Source: Bog-756 sp963841885 (GTDB taxonomy: Bacteria; Actinomycetota; Acidimicrobiia; Acidimicrobiales; RAAP-2). From it: a stretch of 64,000 nt of DNA. Made by a program: the position numbers and the translations under genes. The DNA lies in assembly GCA_963841885.1 (NCBI GenBank), contig CAWJEK010000018.1, positions 62,001 to 126,000 on the forward strand. Direction: 5' to 3'. Within the stretch, counting starts at the first letter, position 1, and the number at the start of each line of letters is the position of its first letter. The notes beneath the pieces were generated by a model. It made no database searches. It worked only from the letters and a program-made list of their open reading frames with translations, and was not told where the DNA came from. Below, piece after piece: positions 27,030 through 38,251 of this stretch.

Positions 27030-27048
27030 CGCGGGGCGCTGCCGCCGT

Positions 27049-27708
27049 TCATGCGTCGGGGAACCCGGCGAGCTGCACGGCGGCGTGGACCTTGTGACGG
27101 ATGTTCACGGTGATGAGCACCGCGGTGAACGCCTCGACGGCCGCCGCCTGCGAGAGGCTCCCGGCGTCGATGCCCCGCAGACCGTCGATCCGGTCCACGA
27201 GGGCCACGGTGGCCTCGGTGGCCTCCCGATGGTCGGAGCACACCAGCACGTCGGCGGTCACCGGGGTGGTCAGCTTCTCCATCTCCGAGGCGGGCAGGTG
27301 GTGGAAGGACGCCGACAGCAGCGACTTCGGCAGTGCCGCCTGCAGCATGGCGGCCACCGAGCCCCGGGGCGGGATCAGGGCCAGGAACTCCCGTCCCTCC
27401 TTCACCAGGGCGTTGGCCATCGACACCACGACCTTGCCGGCCAGAGCACCGGCCAGCGGCTTGACGGTGGCCACCGCCCCGTCCCACGGGGTGGCCACCA
27501 CCACCATCCCGGCCGCCGCGCACTCCTCGTTGGAGGCTCCGGTGATGGCCAGGGAGTGGTCGGGCCACGCCCCCACCAGGTCGGCCGCCACCGAGGCGGC
27601 ACGGGACGCGTCCCTCGACCCGATGACGACGCGATCGCCGGCGGCGGCCAGGCGGACGGCGAGGCCTCGCCCGGCCGGGCCGGTCCCTCCGAGAATTCCG
27701 ATGTGCAT
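27049..27708 (-). CDS. npdG: NADPH-dependent F420 reductase
   Basis: Moves hydride between NADP(H) and coenzyme F420. The 219-residue Rossmann protein starts MHIGILGGTGPAGRGLAVRLA, a family signature, with VVIGSRDASRA for the NADP phosphate, VVVATPWDGAV, SMANALVKEGREF and FHHLPASEM in the F420-binding side. It gives evidence that the organism uses F420, consistent with the LLM-type enzyme at 58178. A TAAGGT box lies 7 nt before the ATG. It diverges from fabI. Confidence 0.92.
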   Translation of the reverse strand: MHIGILGGTGPAGRGLAVRLAAAGDRVVIGSRDASRAASVAADLVGAWPDHSLAITGASNEECAAAGMVVVATPWDGAVATVKPLAGALAGKVVVSMANALVKEGREFLALIPPRGSVAAMLQAALPKSLLSASFHHLPASEMEKLTTPVTADVLVCSDHREATEATVALVDRIDGLRGIDAGSLSQAAAVEAFTAVLITVNIRHKVHAAVQLAGFPDA

Positions 27709-27715
27709 GGGCCAC

Positions 27716-27721
27716 ACCTTA
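27716..27721 (-). promoter_or_regulatory. -10 box of a probable leaderless npdG transcript
   Basis: TAAGGT (TANNNT) ends 7 nt before the npdG ATG. Confidence 0.45.
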
Positions 27722-27817
27722 TGCACACCGCCCGTTGCCTCACGCGGAAGCCGGACCGTCGGGCGGCGGCGCCGTGCGGGCCCGGCCGGGATGGACGTGC
27801 CTCCGCGATACCGGCAG

Positions 27818-27823
27818 TACCCT
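27818..27823 (+). promoter_or_regulatory. -10 box of a probable leaderless fabI transcript
   Basis: TACCCT (TANNNT) ends 8 nt before the fabI ATG. Confidence 0.45.
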
Positions 27824-27831
27824 GTGCGCGC

Positions 27832-28620
27832 ATGGGACTCCTCGAGGGAAAGCGCATCCTGGTCACCGGCGTGCTGACCGACGCGTCGCTGGCGTTCGCC
27901 GTGGCCCGATCCGCACAACAGGAAGGGGCCGAGGTCGTGTTGAGCGGAGCGGGACGGGGCCTCTCCCTCACCCGGCGGACCGCCCGCAAGCTCCCCGCCG
28001 AGGCCGAGGTGCTCGAGATCGACGTCACCGACCCTGACCAGGTGGCGGCGGCGGCGGCCGAACTCGCCTCGCGGTGGGACCGGCTCGACGGCCTCCTGCA
28101 CGCCATCGGCTACGCCCCACCCGAGTGCCTCGGGGGGGACATCTTCCGGGCCGACTGGGATCAGGTCCAGGTCGCCCTCCACGTCTCGACCTACTCGTTG
28201 AAGGCACTCGTCGAGGCCTTCCGTCCCCTGCTCGTCGCGGCGGGAACCGAGGGCCGCCCGGGCGCTTCGGTGGTCGGGCTCGACTTCGACGCCAGCGTCG
28301 CCTGGCCCGTCTACGACTGGATGGGGGTCTCCAAGGCCGCCCTCGAGTCCCTGGCGCGCTACCTCGCCCGGGACCTCGGGGCCGAACGGGTACGCGTCAA
28401 CCTGGTGGCGGCGGGGCCGGTGAAGACGATGGCCGCCAAGTCGATCCCCGGCTTCACGACCTTCGAGGACACGTGGGCGGAGCGGGCACCGCTCGGTTGG
28501 GACGTCTTCGACACCGACGTCGTCGCCCGCGCCTGCATGGCGCTGCTGTCGGACCTCCTGCCCATGACCACCGGCGAGATCCTGCACGTCGACGGCGGCG
28601 TCCACGCCATGGGACGATGA
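27832..28620 (+). CDS. fabI: Enoyl-[acyl-carrier-protein] reductase, FabI/InhA type
   Basis: Reduces the trans-2 double bond in each fatty-acid elongation cycle. The 262-residue SDR-fold protein has the FabI-type start LLEGKRILVTGVLTDASLAFAVARSAQQEGAEVVL, HAIGYAPP and the catalytic Tyr-x6-Lys in YDWMGVSKAAL. The substrate loop AAGPVKTMAAKSIPGF and ILHVDGGVHAMG close the protein. The wording GVLTDASLAF resembles the mycobacterial InhA group. Two SnoaL-like genes follow on the same strand. Confidence 0.93.
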   Translation: MGLLEGKRILVTGVLTDASLAFAVARSAQQEGAEVVLSGAGRGLSLTRRTARKLPAEAEVLEIDVTDPDQVAAAAAELASRWDRLDGLLHAIGYAPPECLGGDIFRADWDQVQVALHVSTYSLKALVEAFRPLLVAAGTEGRPGASVVGLDFDASVAWPVYDWMGVSKAALESLARYLARDLGAERVRVNLVAAGPVKTMAAKSIPGFTTFEDTWAERAPLGWDVFDTDVVARACMALLSDLLPMTTGEILHVDGGVHAMGR

Positions 28621-28627
28621 ACGCACC

Positions 28628-29005
28628 ATGACCACTCCGGACGGACTGCGCGCCGCCGTCGACCGCTACGTTGCGACCGTCAACGGTCGGGACCCGGTCG
28701 CCATCGCCGAGCTCTTCACCGAGGACGCCGTCCAGGCCGACCCGGTGTCGCAACCCCCCAACGTCGGGCGGGAGGCCATCGCCGGGTTCTTCGCCGGCGG
28801 CATCACCGCATCCGACGGCTGGGTCTTCCGGGCGGACGACGTCCACACCTGTGGTTCCTCGGTGGCCATCGACTTCGCCATCGCCGTGGAGACGGGTGGC
28901 GCCACGATGGGTATCCGTGGCATCGAGGTCTTCGAGGTGGCCGAGGACGGCCGGTTCAGTTCGGCCCGGGCCTACTGGGACGATGCCGACGTCACGTTCG
29001 GCTGA
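28628..29005 (+). CDS. SnoaL-like (NTF2-fold) protein 1
   Basis: A 125-residue NTF2/ketosteroid-isomerase-fold protein: LRAAVDRYVATVNGRDPVAIAELFTEDAVQADP at the start, GREAIAGFF, and SSARAYWDDADVTF at the end. Such proteins are isomerases, cyclases or binding proteins; no catalytic residue can be assigned. It starts 8 nt after fabI, so the two are probably co-transcribed. Confidence 0.8.
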   Translation: MTTPDGLRAAVDRYVATVNGRDPVAIAELFTEDAVQADPVSQPPNVGREAIAGFFAGGITASDGWVFRADDVHTCGSSVAIDFAIAVETGGATMGIRGIEVFEVAEDGRFSSARAYWDDADVTFG

Positions 29006-29015
29006 GGAGGCCCCG

Positions 29016-29468
29016 GTGACCGACGCCCACCACCAGATCCAGAACCTGGTGCACCGGTACGCCGAACTCATCGACCTCGGCGATTTCGACGCCCTCGGCA
29101 GCCTGCTCGGGGAGGCCGAGGTCGGTTCCGGGGAACACCCGGGGGCGCTCACCGGTGCCGGCGCCGTCCGGGAGATGTTCACCTCGACCACCCGGCGCTA
29201 CGAGGACGGGACCCCCCGTACCAAACACGTGACGACCAATCTGATCGTCGAGGTCGACGACGACGAGGCATCGGCGACGTGCCGTTCGTACTTCACCGTT
29301 CTCCAGGCCGTGCCCGGCCTGCCGCTGCAGCCGATCGTGGCCGGCCGCTACCACGACCGGTTCGTGCGCCGGGACGGCGCCTGGCGGTTCGCCGAACGCC
29401 GCTTCTTCATCGACCTGGTCGGGGACGTGAGCCGGCACCAGCTCGTCCCCCTGCCGTCGACCGACTGA
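29016..29468 (+). CDS. SnoaL_4-like (NTF2-fold) protein 2
   Basis: A 150-residue protein starting VTDAHHQIQNLVHRYAELIDLGDFDALGSLLGEAEV, typical of SnoaL-like domains near aromatic-ring dioxygenase small subunits. HVTTNLIVEVDDDEASATCRSYFTVLQ and AERRFFIDLVGDVSRHQL support this. The GTG start has a GGAGG ribosome site. It is the third gene of the fabI unit. Function unknown. Confidence 0.82.
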   Translation: MTDAHHQIQNLVHRYAELIDLGDFDALGSLLGEAEVGSGEHPGALTGAGAVREMFTSTTRRYEDGTPRTKHVTTNLIVEVDDDEASATCRSYFTVLQAVPGLPLQPIVAGRYHDRFVRRDGAWRFAERRFFIDLVGDVSRHQLVPLPSTD

Positions 29469-29505
29469 CCGGGCCGGACCGGCCGGACCGCGTTCCGGAG
29501 CCTCC

Positions 29506-29534
29506 TTGACCCGCACCGGGGTCACCCGTAGGTT
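29506..29534 (+). promoter_or_regulatory. Promoter of the SDR/acyl-CoA dehydrogenase operon
   Basis: TTGACC and TAGGTT are separated by exactly 17 nt, matching the actinobacterial housekeeping consensus. The box lies 47 nt before the SDR start codon. Confidence 0.65.
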
Positions 29535-29581
29535 CAGGCGCACGCACCGCTCCGGTGCCGGACGAACAGGGGGGACTCGGC

Positions 29582-30332
29582 ATGGATCGACTCGAGGGAA
29601 CCGTCGCCGTGGTGACCGGCTCGGCATCGGGCATCGGCGCGGCCTGCGTCGAGCGCCTGACCGACGAGGGTGCCACGGTCGCCACCATCGACATCACCGA
29701 AGGAGCCGACTACGTGCTGGACGTCCGCGACGAGGCCGCGGTGAGCCGGGCGTTCGCCGACGTGGTCGCCCGCCACGGGAAGCTCGACTCGCTCGTGCAC
29801 TGCGCCGGGGTCGCCGGAGGCGGTCCGGTCCACCTGGTGGACGAAGTCGAGTGGGACCGTGTCGTCGACGTGAACCTGAAAGGCACGTTCCTGGTGGACA
29901 AGCACGCCCTCGTACACATGCTCGAGCGAGAATTCCGGGTCCATCGTGAACATCGCCTCCATCGAGGGGATCGAGGGGACCGAGGGAGGCAGTGCCTACA
30001 ACGCCTCGAAGGGTGGGGTGGTGCTGCTGACCAAATGCATCGCCATCGACTACGGACACCGGGGCATCCGGGTCAACTGCATCTGCCCGGGTGGGGTCGA
30101 CACCCCGCTGCTGATGGACATCATCGGAGCCCCCGGCGTCGAGCTCTACCACGACCGCATGGAGGAACGACACCTCCTCGGACGGTTCGGGCGACCCTCG
30201 GAGATCGCGGCGGCGGCGGCCTTCCTGGTGTCCGAAGACGCCTCGTTCATGACCGGGCAGTCCTTGGTGGTCGACGGCGGGTTCACCGCCGGCTTCCGGG
30301 TCGGCCTCCTCCAACAGATGGGAGTCGTATGA
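29582..30332 (+). CDS. Short-chain dehydrogenase/reductase, one-base frameshift
   Basis: NAD(P)-dependent oxidoreductase. The first half has VAVVTGSASGIGAACVERL (nucleotide motif), VHCAGVAGGGP and NLKGTFLV. The second half has IVNIASIEGIEG, the catalytic YNASKGG and RVNCICPGGVDTPLL. The frame changes near 29928: after GAG CGA GAA one extra T precedes TCC GGG TCC ATC GTG AAC. The 751-nt span is 250 codons plus one. The intact product would be about 249 residues. Its stop overlaps the next gene's ATG. Confidence 0.85.
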
Positions 30333-31501
30333 CCACCACCCTCACCCCCACCGACGCGGCCCGCTCCCTCCGGGAGCTCACCGCCCGGGAGGCGGCCGCC
30401 TGCGAGGCGCGCCGCACATTGACCGCGCCGTCGGTCGAAGGCCTGTGGGACAGCGGGCTCATGCAACTGTTCAACCCGGCCGAGGCGGGCGGGTCGGAGC
30501 CGACGTTCGCCCAGATGATCGAGACCTGGATCGAGTTGGCGTGGCAGGACGGATCGCTCGGATGGATCGGCATCGCCAATCTGCCGTCGGCGGCCGCCTG
30601 TGCCGCCTACCTCCCGGCCGACGGCTTCGCCGAGGTGTTCACGGCCCACGACAACCGGGTGACCGTCGGTGGGCAGTTCTTCCCCAACGGGACGGGGGAG
30701 ACGGTCGAGCACGGCTACCGGGTGACCGGCGCCTGGCAGTTCGGATCGGGCACCGGACACTCGGAGTACGTGGCCGCGGGCTTCATGCCCACCGTCGACG
30801 GGGAGCTGGTGGTCGGCGACGACGGCATCCCACCCCTGCTGGTGGCGGTGATCCCCCACGACGAGATCGTCTTCGCCGACGGCTGGCACGTACGGGCCTC
30901 AAGGGCACCGGTAGCTACGACTACGGGGTGACGGATGTGTTCGTTCCGGAGTCCCGCACGTTCGAACTCTTCACGCACACCCCCGCCGCGGGGTCGCTCG
31001 GCCGCGTTCCGGATGGGACTCATCCCCATCACCGCCGCCGGGCACGCCTCCTGGGCGCTGGGAGTGGCCAAGTCGATGCTGGACGACGTCGCCGACATCG
31101 CCATGACCAAGGTCCGGATGGGCGATGACGGCGCCCTGGCCAACCGCCCCACCTTCCAGAAGGGCCTGTCCCACCACACCGCCATGTGGCGGGCGGCCCG
31201 GTTGCTCGTCCTCGACACCTTCGGGGCCGCCGAGCGCCATGTCGACGACGGCGCCGACCTCACCCCGTCCATGCGGGCCGACCTCCGGATGGCCGCCACC
31301 TATGCGACCGAGGCCAGCCGCGAGGTGGTCCAGTGGGCCCACCTGGCCGCGGGTACGGCGGCCATCCGCGAGGGGACGCGCTTCGAGCGGGCGTTCCGCG
31401 ACCTCTACACCGGAACCCAGCACGTGTTCATCGGCGAGAAGACCTACATCGACGCCGCCCGGATCCACCTCGGGCTCACGGACGACCAGTTCGGCTTCTG
31501 A
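30329..31501 (+). CDS. Acyl-CoA dehydrogenase-like flavoprotein, two compensating frameshifts
   Basis: An enzyme of the acyl-CoA dehydrogenase/hydroxylase (HsaA-like) superfamily, about 390 residues. The parts seen are AWQDGSLGWIGIANLPS, YRVTGAWQFGSGTGHSEYVAAGF, GTGSYDYGVTDVFVPE, and the C-terminal helices from FRMGLIPITAAGHASWALGVAKSML to QHVFIGEKTYIDAARIHLGL. Two frame changes occur: near 30898 (a lost G in a G-run, between HV and GLKGTGSYDY) and near 31003 (an extra base before RSAAFRMGL). They cancel, so the total length is still a multiple of three. Confidence 0.82.
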
Positions 31502-31551
31502 GCCGTGCCGGGCGTCGCCCCGGTGGCCGGCGCCGGATCGGGCCGGTCGGG

Positions 31552-32984
31552 TCAGAGCTGGAGGGACTTCACCTCGAGGAACTCCTCCAGACCCGAAGGA
31601 ACCGAACTCGCGGCCGTTGCCCGACTGCTTGTAGCCCCCGAACGGCGCCATCGGATTGAAGCTGCCCCCGTTGACCTCGACCTGTCCGGTGCGCAGCCGA
31701 CGGGCCACCGCCTTGGCGTGCTCGGGATCCCCGGACCAGACACCACCGGCCAGTCCGTAATCGGTGTCGTTGGCGATCTCGACGGCCTCGTCCTCGGAGT
31801 CGTAGGGCAGGATCACCAGCACGGGACCGAAGATCTCCTCCCGGGCGATGGTCATGTCACGGGTGACGTCGGAGAACACGGTCGGGCCGACGAAGAAGCC
31901 ACGGTCGAGCCCCTCGGGGGCCTCCGCCCCGCCGGTGACCAGCCGGGCACCCTCGCCGACGCCCTTGTCGATATAGGTCCGGACCCGGTCGCGCTGGGTG
32001 GCCGACACCAGCGGTCCGATGCGGGTCGACGGGTCGAAGGGGTCACCGGGGGTGAACGCCTCGGCCGCCGTCCGGGCGATCTCCTCGGCGTCGGCCAGCC
32101 GGTCGCGGGGGACGAGCATGCGGGTCAGGGCGCTGCAGGTCTGGCCGGAGTTGAGCATAGCACTTGGACACGCCGTCGGGGACCGCCGTGGCGAGGTCGG
32201 CGTCGGCCAGGATGACGTTGGCCGACTTGCCCCCGAGCTCGAGGGCCACCCGCTTGACGGTGGCGGCGGCGACCTCGGTGACCCGGCGCCCGGCCCGGGT
32301 GGATCCGGTGAAGGACACCATGTCCACGTCCCGGTGGGCGGCGATGGCCTCGCCCACCACCGGACCGAAACCGGTGACCAGGTTGAAGACGCCGGGCGGG
32401 ATCCCGACCTCGTCCATGATCTCGGCGAGCACGAAGGCGTTCAGCGGGGCCACCTCACTGGGCTTCACCACCACCGTGCAACCGGCGGCCAGCGCCGGCG
32501 CCACCTTGGCGGCGATCTGGTGGAGCGGGTAGTTCCACGGGGTGATGCAGCCCACCACCCCGATCGGCTCCCGTACGACCAGCGAGTTGCCGACCGTCTG
32601 CTCCCACGTGAAGTCCCCGGCGACCTGGGCGGCCGTGGCGAAGGAGTTGAGCGGTAGCCCCACCTGGACCAGTTGGGAGAGCATCCGGGGCATGCCCACT
32701 TCGTGGGTGATGAGGTCGGCGAGTTCGTCCATGTGGGCGGCCAGAGCCTCGCCCACCGCGGTCAGCAGGGCCGTGCGCTCGGCGAGCGGGCGGGCCGACC
32801 ACGCCGGGAAGGCGATGCGGGCGGCGGCCACGGCGAGGTCGACATCCTCGACGGTGCCCTCCGGCACCGTGCCCATGACCTCCTCGGTGGTCGAGTCGAT
32901 GACCTCGATGGCGCCCGAACCCGTGGACGGGACCCAGGTCCCGTCGATGTAGAGCGACGAACGGGTGGTCTCCGGTGTGGCCAT
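31552..32984 (-). CDS. Aldehyde dehydrogenase, two frameshifts
   Basis: NAD(P)-dependent oxidation of an aldehyde, about 476 residues when repaired. It shows CITPWNYPLHQIAAKVAPALAAG, FTGSTRAGRRV, the general-base region ALELGGKSANVI, the catalytic cysteine in LNSGQTCSALTR, and AREEIFGPVLVILPYD. Frame changes lie near 32160 (one extra base between SKC and MLNSGQTC) and near 31590 (one extra T before LEEFLEVKSLQL). The 1433-nt span fits two insertions. The ATG has a GAGGGAG ribosome site. It diverges from a tetR gene, which may regulate it. Confidence 0.85.
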
Positions 32985-33152
32985 GGTGCTCCCTCGGGAT
33001 TCAGCTCGGCGGATCGACCCCACTGTAGGACCGGGCCGGCCGGTCTGCCCCGCCCGGCGATGCCCAGCGGCGGCGGTCCGCGGCCCGGAACCGTCCCGTG
33101 ATCGGCGACCCCGGCGCCCGGTCCCCCGCCGTCAGTTGCATAACGCTTCCGA

Positions 33153-33158
33153 TATAAC
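33153..33158 (+). promoter_or_regulatory. Candidate -10 region in the aldehyde dehydrogenase/tetR spacer
   Basis: TATAAC lies in a short AT-rich patch (33134-33162, GTTGCATAACGC...ATATAACTAG) within an otherwise very GC-rich 200-nt divergent spacer, 30 nt before the tetR GTG. The AGTT...AACT ends give weak dyad symmetry. No good -35 is visible. Confidence 0.35.
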
Positions 33159-33188
33159 TAGCTTCGGGCGGGACGGCACCGGGGGCAC

Positions 33189-33901
33189 GTGGCCAGGACC
33201 CAACAGGAGCGCAAGGCGGAGACGAGGGCCCGACTGCTGACCGCGGCCGCCGACCTCTTCGCCGGACAGGGCTTCGACGCCGTGTCGGTCGATGCCGTCG
33301 CCGAGGCCGCCGGACGCACCTCCGGGGCCGTCTACGCCCACTTCGGCTCCAAGCAGGGTCTTCTCCTGGCCCTGCTCGACTCCTGGAAGGACTCGGTGCT
33401 GGCCGTGCTCCTGGCCGAGGTGGCGGTCAGCGACTCCCCCGCCCGACAGCTGGCCGCCGTGTGGTCCAACCTTTCGGACACCTGTCGACGCGGGGACGTC
33501 CCACTGGCCGCTCCTCGAACAGGAGCTCTGGCTGCGGGCCGAACCGCGACCCCGAGGTGGCCGACGTCCTCCGGGTGCGTCACGCCGAGGCCCTCCGCTA
33601 CAGCGCCGGCCAGCTCGACGGCTGGACGACCGCGGTCGGCGCCCGGCCCTCGACCGGACCCGCCGAGCTCGCCGTCCTCGTCAAGGCCCTCCTGACCGGC
33701 CTGGCCCAGCAGAAGCGCCTGGCTCCCGACCTGGTGCCCGACGACCTCGCCCTGCGTGGGATCGCCGCCCTGGTGGGACTGCCCGCCGAGGAGTCGGATG
33801 CACGTCCGGACGACTCCGCCGGCACCGACCCCGGTCGGCATCCGACCGACCGACCCGCCACCGATCGAACCGACCGCCCACCCACTGACAGGAGCACCGC
33901 C
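33189..33901 (+). CDS. TetR-family regulator, at least two frameshifts and no stop codon
   Basis: The N-terminal helix-turn-helix is clear: AETRARLLTAAADLFAGQGFDAVSVDAVAEAAGRTSGAVYAHFGSK. The ligand-binding part is spread over three frames: SDSPARQLAAVWSNLSD, then HWPLLEQELWLRA, then NRDPEVADVLRVRHAEALRYSAGQL to LAPDLVPDDLALRGIAALVGLP. Changes lie near 33500 and 33543, each explained by one extra base. The final frame runs without a stop, through a DRPATDRTDRPPTDRS low-complexity stretch, into the next gene. A TGA at 33886 in another frame may be the true stop. Confidence 0.78.
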
Positions 33902-35023
33902 ATGCACACCGAGATCTGCGACAGGCTCGGCATCGAGTTCCCCATCTTCGCCTTCACCCACTGCCGTGACGTGGTGGCCGCCGTCACCAACGCCGGCGGC
34001 ATCGGCGTGCTCGGCGCCATCGGCTTCACACCCGAACAGCTCGAGGTGGAGCTCACCTGGATCGACGAGCACGTCGGCGACAGGCCCTACGGCGTGGACA
34101 TCGTGATCCCGGCCAAGTACGAGGGCATGGACGAGATGGATCCCGACAAGCTCGAGGCCCAGATCCGGGCCCTCGTCCCGGCCCAGCACAAGGAGTTCGC
34201 CCTCAAGATCCTGGCCGACCACGGCGTGCCGGAGATCCCCGAGGCCGAACGTACCTCCAACGGGATGATCGGCTGGACGGCGGCCCACGCCGCCGGGCTG
34301 CTCGATGCCGCCCTGCGCCATCCCAACGTGAAGCTGATCGCCAACGCCCTCGGCACCCCGCCGCCCGACGTGGTCGAAAGGGTCCAGGGGTCGGGCCTGC
34401 TGATCGGCGCCCTGGCCGGCTCCGTCAAGCACGCCCGCAGCCATCAGGAGGCCGGTCTCGACTTCATCATCTGCCAGGGCTCCGAGGGCGGCGGCCACAC
34501 CGGGGACGTCGGCAGCATCGTGCTGTGGCCCGAGGTCATCGACGCCGTCTCCCCCATCCCCGTGCTGGCCGCCGGAGGCGTCGGCAGCGGCCGCCAGATG
34601 GCGGCCGCCCTGGCCATGGGGGCCCAGGGGGTCTGGTCGGGCACGCTGTGGCTGACCGTCGAGGAGGCCGACATCCCGCCGAAGCAGATGGAGACCTATC
34701 TGGCCGCCTCGAGCCGCGACACCGTCCGGTCGCGCTCGTTCACCGGCAAGCCGTGCCGCATGCTCCGCAACGACTGGACCGACGCCTGGGAGGCCGAGGA
34801 CACGCCGGACCCGCTGCCCATGCCCCTGCAGATGATGGTGGCCATCGAGGCCGTCTCGCGGGGCCACCGCTATCCCGAGCAGGCCAAGGACGTGAACTTC
34901 AATCCCTGCGGCCAGGTCATCGGGCGGGCCACGACGGTCCGCAAGGCCAAGGACGTCGTCTTCTCGATGGTCGAGGAGTTCATCGAGGCCTCGGAGCGGC
35001 TCCAGGCCGAGGTCACCGTCTGA
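33902..35023 (+). CDS. Nitronate monooxygenase/FabK-like FMN enzyme
   Basis: A 373-residue TIM-barrel flavoprotein of the nitronate monooxygenase (2-nitropropane dioxygenase) superfamily. It begins MHTEICDRLGIEFPIFAF, then VTNAGGIGVLGA, the FMN/active-site segment CQGSEGGGHTGDVGS with the catalytic-type histidine, and VLAAGGVGSGRQMAAALAMGAQGVWSGT. Possible roles are nitronate detoxification or a reductase activity. The substrate is not set by sequence. An AGGAG site lies 9 nt before the ATG. It is downstream of tetR on the same strand. Confidence 0.87.
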   Translation: MHTEICDRLGIEFPIFAFTHCRDVVAAVTNAGGIGVLGAIGFTPEQLEVELTWIDEHVGDRPYGVDIVIPAKYEGMDEMDPDKLEAQIRALVPAQHKEFALKILADHGVPEIPEAERTSNGMIGWTAAHAAGLLDAALRHPNVKLIANALGTPPPDVVERVQGSGLLIGALAGSVKHARSHQEAGLDFIICQGSEGGGHTGDVGSIVLWPEVIDAVSPIPVLAAGGVGSGRQMAAALAMGAQGVWSGTLWLTVEEADIPPKQMETYLAASSRDTVRSRSFTGKPCRMLRNDWTDAWEAEDTPDPLPMPLQMMVAIEAVSRGHRYPEQAKDVNFNPCGQVIGRATTVRKAKDVVFSMVEEFIEASERLQAEVTV

Positions 35024-35082
35024 CCAGGGACGCAGGCATCGCACCGACCCCCCGGGGGACGGAACCCACGGGGGGTCGTGAC

Positions 35083-35088
35083 TACACT
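35083..35088 (+). promoter_or_regulatory. -10 box of a probable leaderless transcript for the ABC ATPase
   Basis: TACACT (TANNNT) ends 6 nt before the ATG at 35095. There is no Shine-Dalgarno sequence in the 6-nt gap. Confidence 0.5.
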
Positions 35089-35094
35089 CTGCCC

Positions 35095-37182
<2,088 letters not shown>

Positions 37183-37207
37183 CGCCCCACGGCGGAATCC
37201 GGCGGGC

Positions 37208-37230
37208 GGCCGGCCCGAATCGGTCCGGCC
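37208..37230. terminator. Hairpin between convergent transporter genes
   Basis: GGCCGG and CCGGCC arms surround an 11-nt loop in the 54-nt gap between the ATPase and permease stops. It could serve both strands. The stem is short. Confidence 0.4.
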
Positions 37231-37236
37231 ACCCTC

Positions 37237-38250
37237 CTACCGCTGCTGGAGACGTACCTCGAGCGAGTCCCGCAGGGCGTCACCCACATAGTTGAAGGCG
37301 ATCACCACCAGGACGATGCAGATGCCCACCGGATAGATCTGCCACCAGTAGCCGTTGCCGGCGGCGTCGACCCCGTTCGACAGCATGGTGCCCCAGTCGG
37401 TGTTGGGAGCCGGCACACCGAGACCCAGGAAGCCGAGGGCGGCCAGCAGCAGGATGGAGTCGGCCACCTGGAACGTGGCGAACACCACGATGGTGCCGAC
37501 GGCGTTGGGGATGATGTGCCGGTTGATGATCCGGTTACGGCTCCCGCCCATCACGCGCACGGCCTGCACGTACTCCCGGATCCGCAGCGACAGCGTCTCG
37601 CCACGTATGAGACGCGCGGGGACGAGCCAGCTCACGAAGGCGATGACGACGATGAGCAGGGCCTCGGACGAGTGGTAGATGGTGACCAGGGCGATGAGCA
37701 GGAAGAGCACGGGAATGGACAACAGGATGTCCACGACCCGCATCAGCAGCGAGTCGAGCCATCCGCCGAAGAAGCCCGACACCGCGCCGTAGAGGGTGCC
37801 GAAGATGGTGGCCACCAGGGCCGAGGCCAGCCCGACGATGAGGGAGGCCTGCCCGCCGAACATGAGCCGACCGAGGATGTTGAACCCGTTCTCGTCGGTT
37901 CCGAGCGGGTTGCCGTTGCCCGGGGGGGCGTTCTGGGTCGAGTGCTGCAGGGCGTACTGGGCGTCGGTCTGGTTGGTCGGGTAGATGTGCGGGCCCACGA
38001 AGCAGAACAGCAGGAAGAAGATGATCACGGCCACGCCGGCGACGGCCAACTTGTTCTCGGAGAAGACGCCGTACATCCGGCGGAGGTTGCCCCCCGAGGA
38101 CAGGGACTCCCCACCTTCGGGGACGGACGGGTCCTGTTCCGAGATCGGCCCGGCCCGCATGAACTCGCCGGTGCCGATGGGCAGCGCCGTCTCGTTCTCG
38201 ACGTCGTTGAAGACCGGGTCGAACCCGGCATCGTCACGGGGGATCGTCAT
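37237..38250 (-). CDS. Peptide ABC transporter permease, DppC/OppC type
   Basis: A 337-residue inner-membrane subunit. An N-terminal cytoplasmic leader of about 65 residues is followed by a helix (LAVAGVAVIIFFLLFCFVGP), the conserved PLGTDENGFNILGRLMFGGQASLIVGL segment of DppC proteins, and the ATPase-coupling EAA loop (REYVQAVRVMGGSRNRIINRHIIPN). It starts 1 nt after dppB stops, so the two permeases are coupled. Confidence 0.92.
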   Translation of the reverse strand: MTIPRDDAGFDPVFNDVENETALPIGTGEFMRAGPISEQDPSVPEGGESLSSGGNLRRMYGVFSENKLAVAGVAVIIFFLLFCFVGPHIYPTNQTDAQYALQHSTQNAPPGNGNPLGTDENGFNILGRLMFGGQASLIVGLASALVATIFGTLYGAVSGFFGGWLDSLLMRVVDILLSIPVLFLLIALVTIYHSSEALLIVVIAFVSWLVPARLIRGETLSLRIREYVQAVRVMGGSRNRIINRHIIPNAVGTIVVFATFQVADSILLLAALGFLGLGVPAPNTDWGTMLSNGVDAAGNGYWWQIYPVGICIVLVVIAFNYVGDALRDSLEVRLQQR

Positions 38251-38251
38251 G

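Noticed and set aside
29920..29940. Programmed frameshifting in the SDR gene
   Set aside because: There is no slippery heptamer with a downstream structure, the shift lies inside a conserved core, and the same kind of one-base change occurs in many nearby genes.
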